Made by a program: the position numbers and the translations under genes
Part shown: piece after piece, positions 1 to 5,174 of the stretch
Numbering within the stretch: position 1 is the first letter of the stretch
How the letters are laid out: the number at the start of each line of letters is the position of its first letter
The notes under the pieces: generated by a model
What the model was told of the DNA's origin: nothing
Database searches by the model: none
Seen by the model: only the letters and a program-made list of their open reading frames with translations
Assembly (NCBI GenBank): GCA_947575935.1
Contig: CANPPM010000202.1
Location: 1-5,462 of the forward strand
Length of the DNA: 5,462 nucleotides
Reading direction: 5' to 3'
DNA from: an uncultured Butyricicoccus sp.
GTDB taxonomy: Bacteria; Bacillota; Clostridia; Oscillospirales; Butyricicoccaceae

Positions 1-28
1 CGTCTCCTTTTCGTCTTTATGGAGCGCA

Positions 29-62
29 AAACGGAGTCAGGATTTGCATCCTGACTCCGTTT
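29..62 (-). terminator. Rho-independent terminator, probably bidirectional
   Basis: A perfect 15-bp inverted repeat (29-43 with 48-62) encloses a 4-nt loop. It starts 7 nt past the stop codon of the exported stalk-domain protein at 70-1161. Read on the minus strand the stem ends in a short T run (CCGTTTTGCG). Read on the plus strand it ends in a longer pyrimidine/T-rich tail (GTTTCCTTTTCTT), so it could also stop transcription arriving from a gene left of the window. The perfect stem makes the call strong; whether it works both ways is inferred. Confidence 0.85.
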
Positions 63-69
63 CCTTTTC

Positions 70-1161
70 TTATGCGCCCTGATTGCCGTCCAAAATCGTT
101 ATTTCGCCATGTGACAGCGTCACCTCATAGCCCAGCAGCTCAAACGCCTCCGCACTCATCCAGGTAACGTCCGAGCCATCCATATACGGGGCTGCATACG
201 GCGCTTTCCCATAGGACTTCGGGCCGGCCGCCGGCATCCCCGACGCGGCCGCCGAATAGCCGTATGCATCCTCGCCCAGCACCATGGAGATCTCTCCCTT
301 CCCGTTGGAAATCGTTACAACGCCAACCCCGTTTTCCCTCCGGTAACCGACAGTCAGCCCAAGCGCCTCTGCGGTCAGACGGGCAGGAACCGTTACCGTG
401 CCATCTTCCATTTTTGCATCAATCACCATATCGCCATCCATAACCAGGCTGGCTGCCTTCGTCTCCTGGCTGGCTGGCAGGATCATAACGCGCTCTGCGT
501 TAGCCAATCCCGGATCCATTGTGAAGACAAAATCATACCACGCAAGAAACGGCTGCCCGATGCGGATATCATCGCTCCCCACGACCTGGCGGGTCCGGTA
601 TGGGGTAAATACGGTATCCTCCACCATATTGATCCACATCGAACCGTTATCGCACAGTACACGCACGCCGTCCTCACTGCGCTGAATCTTCTCCGGCATA
701 TGCAGCACTGCCGGTGCACTGTCGTCATCCAAGTTGGTCAGGATTGCCAGCGCCGGCGTCTGCCCGGGAATGCTCATCGTCATGATCAGATCGTGATACG
801 CGTAGATCGTATCTCCCACCTTGATCTCTTCCGCTCCCACCGGGACCGCCTTCTGCTGATCCACCAAAATGGTCTCCTCCGACAGAATCAGGATGATCGG
901 CTCGCCCTCTTCCGGCTTTACCTCCAAGGATAACCGGCCGTTGTCCTTTAAAATATCGGTAACAACCGCACGGACGCCGATGCTATACGGTACTTTCTGC
1001 TCAGGCACGGCAGCAGGCGCATCCACCGCTGCAGATGTCTCGGCGCTGTCGCTCACAGCTGCTGCTATAGGCTGCATCTGTACCGCCGGGCCGGCCGCAT
1101 AAGCGGCGGTCGCCAGCAAAGATGTACAAAGAATCCCAGCAATAATTGTTTTCTGATTCAT
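70..1161 (-). CDS. Exported protein with duplicated beta-rich domain and C-terminal copper-amine-oxidase-N-like (stalk) domain
   Basis: 363 aa, exported and probably cell-surface or wall-associated; function unknown. Residues 1-22 form a signal peptide: K4, a hydrophobic core IIAGILCTSLLATA, and an AYA-A cleavage site near residue 22. There is no lipobox cysteine. Residues 30-57 are an Ala/Val/Pro-rich linker. Residues about 61-143 and 150-229 look like two copies of one domain: each has E(E/D)T(I/V), then a short run before I(K/R)(V/I)G, then (Y/W)x(D) F/L-(I/V)-(M/F)-TM and a closing (A/V)xIL. Residues about 240-358 match the style of the copper amine oxidase N-terminal-like domain (Pfam Cu_amine_oxidN1): VPAR-T-EALG, then VTI, then a Gly/Ala/Tyr/Pro-rich insert (300-328), and WMSAEAFELLGYEV. 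Despite the name, such domains in Firmicutes are usually stalks or wall-binding modules and do not imply an oxidase; no catalytic domain is seen. The ATG is supported by AGGAGG at 1170-1175, 8 nt upstream. It appears to be a single gene with its own terminator. Confident for the CDS and export, moderate for the domain names. Confidence 0.9.
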   Translation of the reverse strand: MNQKTIIAGILCTSLLATAAYAAGPAVQMQPIAAAVSDSAETSAAVDAPAAVPEQKVPYSIGVRAVVTDILKDNGRLSLEVKPEEGEPIILILSEETILVDQQKAVPVGAEEIKVGDTIYAYHDLIMTMSIPGQTPALAILTNLDDDSAPAVLHMPEKIQRSEDGVRVLCDNGSMWINMVEDTVFTPYRTRQVVGSDDIRIGQPFLAWYDFVFTMDPGLANAERVMILPASQETKAASLVMDGDMVIDAKMEDGTVTVPARLTAEALGLTVGYRRENGVGVVTISNGKGEISMVLGEDAYGYSAAASGMPAAGPKSYGKAPYAAPYMDGSDVTWMSAEAFELLGYEVTLSHGEITILDGNQGA

Positions 1162-1489
1162 GGTAAAATCCTCCTCATACAGTTCTTCACAGAAGTACCG
1201 CTATCCGGTGCTTCCTTTGTTTTCGTTCTGTCTGCTTAGACGGGCGCGAAGAAAGAAAGTTCCCACCGTATCAAAAATTTTTATGCCCCCCCCACAAACA
1301 AAGCCCGTACACACGGCCTCTGCCGGGCGTCTTCCGGATAAAATCCGAGCGATGTACCGTCCGGCGATTCCCGGACGACTTTCAAACGCGATCGCGAACG
1401 GCGGGGAAGTATGGCGGAAAAAGGACCGTTGTTTGGGCGTATTGACATCTATCAAACAATCCCTAACAGCACGCCCCCGCTCAATCCAT
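1162..1489. other. Intergenic region between dus and the exported-protein gene, small hairpins but no convincing gene
   Basis: 328 bp between the dus stop and the next start codon on the minus strand. Visible are a 10-bp palindrome CGCGATCGCG (1387-1396), a 7-bp stem with 6-nt loop (1358-1364 with 1371-1377), a weak terminator-like hairpin (1302-1319), a run of eight C (G8 on the transcribed strand, 1286-1293) and an AT-rich patch (1271-1283). I looked for a -35/-10 pair for the downstream gene and found none that fits well. Open frames crossing it on either strand are arginine-rich and run into the dus gene out of frame, so they look like shadows. Confidence 0.6.
1293..1319 (-). terminator. 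Possible weak terminator downstream of dus
   Basis: On the minus strand AGGCCGT pairs with ACGGGCT (1302-1308 with 1313-1319, one G-G mismatch) across a 4-nt loop and is followed by a U-rich tail TTTGTTTGT (1293-1301). It lies about 170 nt after the dus stop, which is far, and the stem is imperfect, so this is only a candidate. It could also be part of the 5' leader of the exported-protein gene. Confidence 0.25.
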
Positions 1490-2458
1490 TCAGGTTTTAA
1501 ATGCGACCCTGTAATCATCGCCCTGGCAGATCGAAAGCGTCTGGAACACCGCCGCCACAGCCGCCTCATATTCCTGTAAAGAGCCTGCCTTTCGCAGCGC
1601 CTTTGCCAACCGCGCATGATCCGCAAAGATTTGAATCAAGTAGGACCAATGTTCTTTCATCCGACAAAGAACCGCGCGTTCTCCGCTGAACCGCGACCGA
1701 TAACCCTGGTACAGCAGTGCATGGAAAGCCTGTATCTCATCTTTCGAAACCCGTGCCTGCCCGCGCAGCTCCCGAAACAATCCAGGGTTCACCGCCGCGC
1801 CCCGCCCCAGCATCAGCGCCGGCACACCAGGGAACTGCGCGCTGACCCGCTGCACATCCCCTGGCGTCAGCAAATCGCCGTTATAGCAAACCGGAAACGG
1901 GCATTGCGCAAGCGCCGCCTGAAAGGCGTCCAGCCGCGGCGTCCCCTGATAAAAATCATTGCGCAGGCGGGCATGGATGATCAGTTCCGCAAGCGGATAT
2001 TTGCAGAAAACCGCAAGGATCGCCGGAAACTCGGCCGGATCCGCTACACCGATACGTGTTTTGATGGAAACTGCCAACGGGGACGCCTTAAAAACAGTAT
2101 CTAAAAACCGATCCAACGCCGCAACATCCGCCAGCTGGCCGGCCCCCTTTTTTTTCGCGGTAACCGTGCCGGACGGACATCCAAGGTTCAGATTGACCTC
2201 GCGGTATCCCATCCCATCCAGAATCCCAGCCGCCCAGAGGAAATTTTCCGCATGATTGGTTAGGAGCTGCGGCACCACCGGTAAACCGGCATTCTCTTCG
2301 GGCAGAATCTCCCGCATCTCCCGCGCAGCAAGCCCCTTACGCCTCGCCGGGGAGAGAAACGGCGTAAAATATTGATCCGGCACGCCAAAGCAGCTGGCAT
2401 GCGCGCGCCGGTAAACCGAATCTGTAACCCCCTCCATGGGTGCAAAATAGAGCTTCAT
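1490..2458 (-). CDS. dus: tRNA-dihydrouridine synthase family protein (Dus)
   Basis: 322 aa, the usual length for bacterial Dus enzymes. These FMN-dependent cytosolic enzymes reduce specific uridines in the tRNA D-loop to dihydrouridine using NAD(P)H. A TIM-barrel covers about residues 1-235. It opens with the FMN-binding APMEGVTD (6-13). The catalytic cysteine is C94 in NLNLGCPSG, the probable phosphate/FMN contacts include K133 in SIKTRIG and H162 in IHAR, and YNGD (192-195) and MLGRGAAVNP (216-225) are the late-barrel phosphate-binding motifs. Residues about 238-315 form the helical C-terminal tRNA-binding domain. All key residues are present, so it should be active. Which subfamily (DusA, B or C-like) and which uridine it modifies cannot be settled by eye; GCPSGTV rather than the DusB-type GCPxxKV leans away from classic DusB. 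The ATG has only a modest ribosome site (AAAGGA at 2470-2475, 11 nt away). It sits between a terminator and a gap, so it is probably transcribed alone. An in-frame A8G5 tract lies just after the catalytic cysteine. Confidence 0.93.
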   Translation of the reverse strand: MKLYFAPMEGVTDSVYRRAHASCFGVPDQYFTPFLSPARRKGLAAREMREILPEENAGLPVVPQLLTNHAENFLWAAGILDGMGYREVNLNLGCPSGTVTAKKKGAGQLADVAALDRFLDTVFKASPLAVSIKTRIGVADPAEFPAILAVFCKYPLAELIIHARLRNDFYQGTPRLDAFQAALAQCPFPVCYNGDLLTPGDVQRVSAQFPGVPALMLGRGAAVNPGLFRELRGQARVSKDEIQAFHALLYQGYRSRFSGERAVLCRMKEHWSYLIQIFADHARLAKALRKAGSLQEYEAAVAAVFQTLSICQGDDYRVAFKT

Positions 2459-2554
2459 AACATCTGATATCCTTTCTTATACTGCCGCCGTATGGGACCG
2501 GCGGCGCCCCCTTGCGCACAGGCAGCGGCACTTTCTCCCGCATACCGACAGTCT

Positions 2555-2601
2555 AAAAACCCCCTGGCATCCGGGCGCAAGCCTTTCTGCCGGGGGGCTT
2601 T
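2555..2601 (-). terminator. Rho-independent terminator of the corA-type gene
   Basis: On the minus strand an AAAG lead is followed by CCCCCCGGCA pairing with TGCCAGGGGG (one mismatch) and then five T (2555-2559). The loop contains a small GGC-TTGC-GCC helix. It lies about 60 nt past the stop of the CorA-family gene and before dus, so it separates the two transcripts. Confidence 0.75.
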
Positions 2602-2606
2602 CCAAT

Positions 2607-2638
2607 CTGCCCGGCGGCGGCTGGAAGCTGCCGGGCAG
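2607..2638 (-). repeat. Inverted repeat between the corA stop and its terminator
   Basis: CTGCCCGGC (2607-2615) and GCCGGGCAG (2630-2638) are perfect 9-bp complements around a 14-nt loop. It directly precedes the T-tailed terminator hairpin, giving two tandem stems after corA. It has no T run of its own, so it may protect the mRNA 3' end rather than terminate. Confidence 0.6.
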
Positions 2639-2662
2639 TTCCGCTTTGTTCACAGAACCGCA

Positions 2663-3601
2663 TCAAAGCAAATTCTTTTTTTTCAGCAGGAACCATGCTC
2701 CGCCGCAGGCAAGCAGTGCAAGCAGCGTGGGCATAAACCATATAAAATCAAAAGGCAAGCCACTCTGAATATTCATGCCATAAAAACCAAATACAATATT
2801 CGGGATCGTCATAATAATGGTGAGCACGGTCAGCACCTTCATAATGATATTCAGGTTGTTGGAAACCACCGAAGCATAGGCATCCATCGTGCCCGACAAA
2901 ATATTGGAATAAATCCCGGCCATCTCAATCGCCTGACGAATCTCAATCAGCGCGTCTTCCAATAGATCACGGTCATCCTCATAGAGCTTGAGAATGCGGC
3001 CGCGCAGCAGTTTCTCCATCGTGACCTCATTGCCCTTGAGAGACGCTGAGAAATAGACCAGCGACTTAGAGAGCCCCAGCAGCTGAATGAGCTCCTCATT
3101 TTTCAGGGAATCATACAGCCGCCGCTCAATCCGGGTAAAATCACGCTCAATCAAACGCAAATCCTTAAGGAAGCGCCCGGCCACGCGCAGCAGGATCTGG
3201 AATACAAACCGCGTTTTCAGCGCCGTATGGACGTCCTTTACATTCCCCTCAGCGATCGAGCGGAGTACTGCCGTATCTTCCAGGCATACCGTTATGACCG
3301 CAGAGGGCATCACGATAATACCCATTGGCACAGTTGTGAAAATCTGGGTACTGCCGCCCCGTCCGCCGCCGTCCACCATCGGCGTATCGACGATCATAAG
3401 GATTTGCTCTTCTTCCACCTCGACCCGCGAGCTCTCCTCCGGGTCAAGCGCCGCATGGATAAAATCTTCTTCCACATGCAGCGTACCGGTCACCTGCCGC
3501 AGCTCCTCCGAGCTGGGATGCACAAGATTGACCCAACAACCCTCACAAATTGCAGGCACGGCCGTAACCCGGCCCTCTGTCGTCTTGTAGAATTCTACCA
3601 T
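2663..3601 (-). CDS. corA: CorA-family magnesium/divalent cation transporter
   Basis: 312 aa inner-membrane channel-type transporter. CorA proteins form homopentamers that let Mg2+ (in some members Co2+, Ni2+ or Zn2+) into the cell. Residues 1 to about 140 form the cytosolic alpha/beta domain, including a Gly-rich turn DGGGRGGS (77-84) before the TTVPMGIIV strand. Residues about 140-250 are the long stalk helices rich in Arg/Glu/Leu. TM1 covers about 252-273, ending in the signature YGMN (274-277), followed by a short periplasmic loop IQSGLPFD, TM2 (about 287-305) and a basic cytosolic tail KKK. The GMN motif, paired C-terminal membrane helices and length fit the family well. The loop lacks the common MPEL sequence, having only D285 as an acidic residue near TM2; this is seen in shorter Firmicute members, so substrate preference is open. 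The ATG is preceded by AAAGG (3611-3615) at 9 nt. It has its own terminator, and its leader contains features suggesting post-transcriptional control. Confidence 0.93.
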   Translation of the reverse strand: MVEFYKTTEGRVTAVPAICEGCWVNLVHPSSEELRQVTGTLHVEEDFIHAALDPEESSRVEVEEEQILMIVDTPMVDGGGRGGSTQIFTTVPMGIIVMPSAVITVCLEDTAVLRSIAEGNVKDVHTALKTRFVFQILLRVAGRFLKDLRLIERDFTRIERRLYDSLKNEELIQLLGLSKSLVYFSASLKGNEVTMEKLLRGRILKLYEDDRDLLEDALIEIRQAIEMAGIYSNILSGTMDAYASVVSNNLNIIMKVLTVLTIIMTIPNIVFGFYGMNIQSGLPFDFIWFMPTLLALLACGGAWFLLKKKNLL

Positions 3602-3607
3602 TGCTTA

Positions 3608-3646
3608 CCGCCTTTCCACGGCGGCACAGGGGGACAGCGCCGCCGT
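3608..3646 (-). promoter_or_regulatory. corA leader with two mutually exclusive hairpins around the ribosome binding site
   Basis: On the minus strand ACGGCGGC (3639-3646) can pair perfectly with GCCGCCGT (3618-3625), a stem of 8 bp with a 13-nt loop just upstream of the AAAGG ribosome site. The same CCGCC (3620-3624) can instead pair with GGCGG (3608-3612), placing part of the AAAGG site in a hairpin. The two structures share bases and so exclude each other. This is the layout of a translational on/off switch; that it acts as one is inference. It does not resemble the consensus of the ykoK/M-box Mg2+ riboswitch. Confidence 0.4.
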
Positions 3647-3657
3647 TCGATCGTTTT

Positions 3658-3696
3658 TTACCGGGTCTTCGACCAGGTTCCGGACTCACGACGCAA
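3658..3696 (-). CDS. Possible 12-codon leader ORF upstream of corA
   Basis: A TTG (3694-3696) sits 6 nt after AAGGAG (3703-3708), within AAGGAGAGGTGA, which closely matches the complement of the 16S rRNA 3' end apart from an extra AG. It opens a frame of 12 codons (MRRESGTWSKTR if TTG is read as Met) ending at TAA (3658-3660). The stop lies 56 nt before the corA ATG, and the frame spans a small hairpin (3664-3674, GGTC around a 3-nt loop). The overlapping GTG (3698-3700) gives only a 4-codon frame. Short leader ORFs control Mg2+ transporter genes in enterobacteria (mgtL and corL in Salmonella), which makes it worth recording. The support here is only the strong SD and the position. Confidence 0.25.
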   Translation of the reverse strand: MRRESGTWSKTR

Positions 3697-3747
3697 TCAC
3701 CTCTCCTTCCTGAACGATATGCCGCCTGCGTGGTGCGGCTCTGCCTG

Positions 3748-3784
3748 AAAACAGCCCCTTTACAAATAATAAAGGAGCTGTTTT
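3748..3784 (-). terminator. Rho-independent terminator of ftsZ
   Basis: AAAACAGC plus CCCTTT (3748-3761) pairs over 14 positions with 3771-3784 around a 9-nt AT-rich loop. The single non-Watson-Crick position is a G-U pair in minus-strand RNA but a C-A mismatch in plus-strand RNA, which favours function on the minus strand. The stem ends in TTTT. It starts about 72 nt past the ftsZ stop, and no facing gene uses the plus strand here. A second small hairpin (GCGGGG with CCCCGC, 3828-3833 and 3838-3843) lies between the stop and this terminator. Confidence 0.85.
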
Positions 3785-3794
3785 ATTGTTTTAA
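3766..3794 (-). promoter_or_regulatory. Possible corA promoter overlapping the ftsZ terminator
   Basis: On the minus strand TTAAAA (3789-3794) and TATTAT (3766-3771) are separated by 17 bp and match the sigma-A -35 and -10 boxes at 4 and 5 of 6 positions. This is the only AT-rich stretch between ftsZ and corA. It would give a leader of about 155 nt that includes the possible uORF and hairpins. The boxes lie in the terminator stem and loop, where AT-richness is expected anyway, so confidence is low. Confidence 0.3.
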
Positions 3795-3856
3795 ATTAAA
3801 ATGGGAATCGGCTCTTTGCCAATCAAAGCGGGGCGGTCCCCGCACCCAGCGCCAGC

Positions 3857-4999
3857 TTACTTATCAAAAATCTTCATCAGTACGTTGAACGCATCGTCAT
3901 CCACGCCGGTTTCCTCGCTATCCTGTGCGCCGGCGCTGCTGCTGCGGTCAAACGGCGAAACAACACTGCTGGTGCTGGCCGCAGAAGTATAAAGCGGACT
4001 GGTCTTTTTCTTCTCCTCTACCGGAGGCTTGGCCGAATTCGGCGTCCCCTCAAACCCGGTAGCAATGACAACCACACGAATTTCGTCCTCCAGCGTATCG
4101 TCGATAGACGCGCCAAAAATGATATGCGCGTCAGGGTGCGCCGACTGCTGCACCATGGACGCCGCAACCTCGACCTCATCTAGGCCGACGTCATCCGAAC
4201 CGGCAATGGACAGGATAACCCCCTTTGCACGGTCAATCGACGTCTCAAGCAGCGGGCTGGAAATCGCCATTTTGGCGGCCTCGGCAGCCTTATCCTTCCC
4301 TGCAGCCTTACCGGTGCCAATGTGCGCATACCCGGCGTCGCGCATGACCGCAGAGACATCCGCAAAGTCAAGGTTAATAAAGCCAGGGACGGTAATCAGC
4401 TCAGAGATATCGGCAACCGCCTGCCGCAGCACATTATCTGCAATTTCAAACGCGTTTTTAAAAGAAATTTTCTGCTCAGACACAAACTTAAGCCGCTCAT
4501 TGGGAATGATGACGAGCGAATCAACATTGGCGTTCATCTCATTGATCCCCTGCAAAGCCTGATCAATGCGCTTGCGGCCCTCAAATTGGAACGGACGGGT
4601 TACCACGCCAATGGTCAGTATCCCCATATCCCGCGCAAGCTTGGCGACCACCGGAGCGCCGCCTGTGCCGGTGCCCCCGCCCATGCCGGCGGTGATAAAC
4701 ACCATATGCGCGCCCTCCAGCGCTTTTGTAATCGCCTCCTTGCTTTCCTCCGCCGCTTTGCGGCCGGTCTCGGGGTTGGAGCCAGCGCCCTGGCCCTTAG
4801 TCAGCTTTTCACCGACCTGAATGGTAACAGCAGCCTCAGAACGGGCAAGCGCTTGTTTATCAGTGTTAATCGCGACGAACTCAACGCCCTGCACGCCGCT
4901 CTGCACCATACGGTTGACTGCATTGCCGCCACCGCCGCCAACGCCTATGACTTTGATATTGACAACATTGTCGAAACCGCTTTCCATCTGAAATCCCAT
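3857..4999 (-). CDS. ftsZ: Cell division protein FtsZ
   Basis: 380 aa tubulin-like GTPase that polymerises at mid-cell into the Z ring and recruits the division machinery. The N-terminal GTP-binding domain has VIGVGGGGGNAVNRM (17-31) and the tubulin signature GGGTGTG (107-113). The sugar- and phosphate-contact segment is PFQFEGRKR (136-144). The T7 synergy loop is NLDFADV (209-215), with N209, D211 and D214 in place to complete the active site of the next subunit. The C-terminal domain runs to about residue 318, followed by a Ser/Pro/Thr-rich linker (about 320-365). The tail ends DDDAFNVLMKIFDK rather than the common (D)IPxFLR-type peptide that binds FtsA, SepF or ZipA. The start at 4999 is chosen over an in-frame ATG 11 codons upstream because GGAGG (5009-5013) is 9 nt before it, while the upstream ATG lacks a clear ribosome site. 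It is transcribed alone here; neither ftsA nor sporulation genes such as spoIIGA or sigE flank it within the window. Confidence 0.97.
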   Translation of the reverse strand: MGFQMESGFDNVVNIKVIGVGGGGGNAVNRMVQSGVQGVEFVAINTDKQALARSEAAVTIQVGEKLTKGQGAGSNPETGRKAAEESKEAITKALEGAHMVFITAGMGGGTGTGGAPVVAKLARDMGILTIGVVTRPFQFEGRKRIDQALQGINEMNANVDSLVIIPNERLKFVSEQKISFKNAFEIADNVLRQAVADISELITVPGFINLDFADVSAVMRDAGYAHIGTGKAAGKDKAAEAAKMAISSPLLETSIDRAKGVILSIAGSDDVGLDEVEVAASMVQQSAHPDAHIIFGASIDDTLEDEIRVVVIATGFEGTPNSAKPPVEEKKKTSPLYTSAASTSSVVSPFDRSSSAGAQDSEETGVDDDAFNVLMKIFDK

Positions 5000-5008
5000 A
5001 TTTGACGT

Positions 5009-5013
5009 CCTCC
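5009..5013 (-). promoter_or_regulatory. ftsZ ribosome binding site
   Basis: GGAGG on the minus strand lies 9 nt before the ATG at 4997-4999. It falls inside the coding sequence if the upstream ATG (5030-5032) were used, so it decides the start. Confidence 0.8.
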
Positions 5014-5069
5014 GTTTATGTTTTCGCTTCAAAAATATCGTTGAAGAAAAGTTAATTCCAATTGATGCC

Positions 5070-5091
5070 GCCCCTTCCGCGCGGAAGGAGC
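5070..5091 (-). promoter_or_regulatory. Palindromic hairpin in the ftsZ 5' leader
   Basis: CCTTCCGCGCGGAAGG (5073-5088) is a perfect 16-bp palindrome. In minus-strand RNA it extends to 5070-5091 through one U-G pair (positions 5089 and 5072), which would be an A-C mismatch in plus-strand RNA. It lies about 10-30 nt downstream of the likely start of transcription and about 70 nt before the ftsZ ATG. It could be an RNA stem stabilising the transcript or a DNA operator for a dimeric regulator. Without a T tail it is not a terminator. Confidence 0.55.
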
Positions 5092-5107
5092 AAACCTTGT
5101 CTTTATA

Positions 5108-5136
5108 ATTTTAACGCCTTTTCCCATCTTTTGCAA
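5108..5136 (-). promoter_or_regulatory. Sigma-A-type promoter of ftsZ
   Basis: On the minus strand TTGCAA (5131-5136) and TAAAAT (5108-5113) are separated by exactly 17 bp and match the consensus boxes at 4 and 5 of 6 positions. Transcription would start near 5101, giving a leader of about 100 nt. Phased A/T tracts lie just upstream. Confidence 0.6.
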
Positions 5137-5148
5137 TACAAGAATGCG

Positions 5149-5174
5149 TTTTTTGTGAAAAAAAATTGAAAAAA
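5149..5174 (-). promoter_or_regulatory. Phased A/T tracts upstream of the ftsZ promoter (possible UP element or bend)
   Basis: Read on the plus strand: T6 (5149-5154), A8 (5158-5165) and A6 (5169-5174). Their centres are at 5151.5, 5161.5 and 5171.5, exactly 10 bp apart, close to one helical turn. They cover about -48 to -73 relative to the likely transcription start. Phased A tracts bend DNA, and AT-rich DNA here can contact the RNA polymerase alpha subunits. Confidence 0.45.

Noticed and set aside
1441..1463. Plus-strand TTGACA (1444-1449) as a -35 box
   Set aside because: The hexamer is perfect, but no -10-like sequence follows at 16-18 bp, and it would transcribe only the antisense of dus.
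1201..1626. Minus-strand frame of 141 codons across the dus end and the gap
   Set aside because: It overlaps dus out of frame, is strongly arginine-rich at its start and shows no family motif; dus has all of its conserved residues in the other frame.
2476..2481. TATAAG as the -10 box of a dus promoter
   Set aside because: It overlaps the region right next to the ribosome site, would leave almost no leader, and has no -35 match 16-18 bp upstream.
3602..3747. ykoK/M-box Mg2+ riboswitch before corA
   Set aside because: The leader is too short and lacks the conserved M-box sequence blocks as I know them; the hairpins seen are simple.
4029..5005. Long open frames opposite ftsZ
   Set aside because: They are antisense shadows of a clearly recognised gene, with Ser/Ala/Arg-rich sequence and no motifs.
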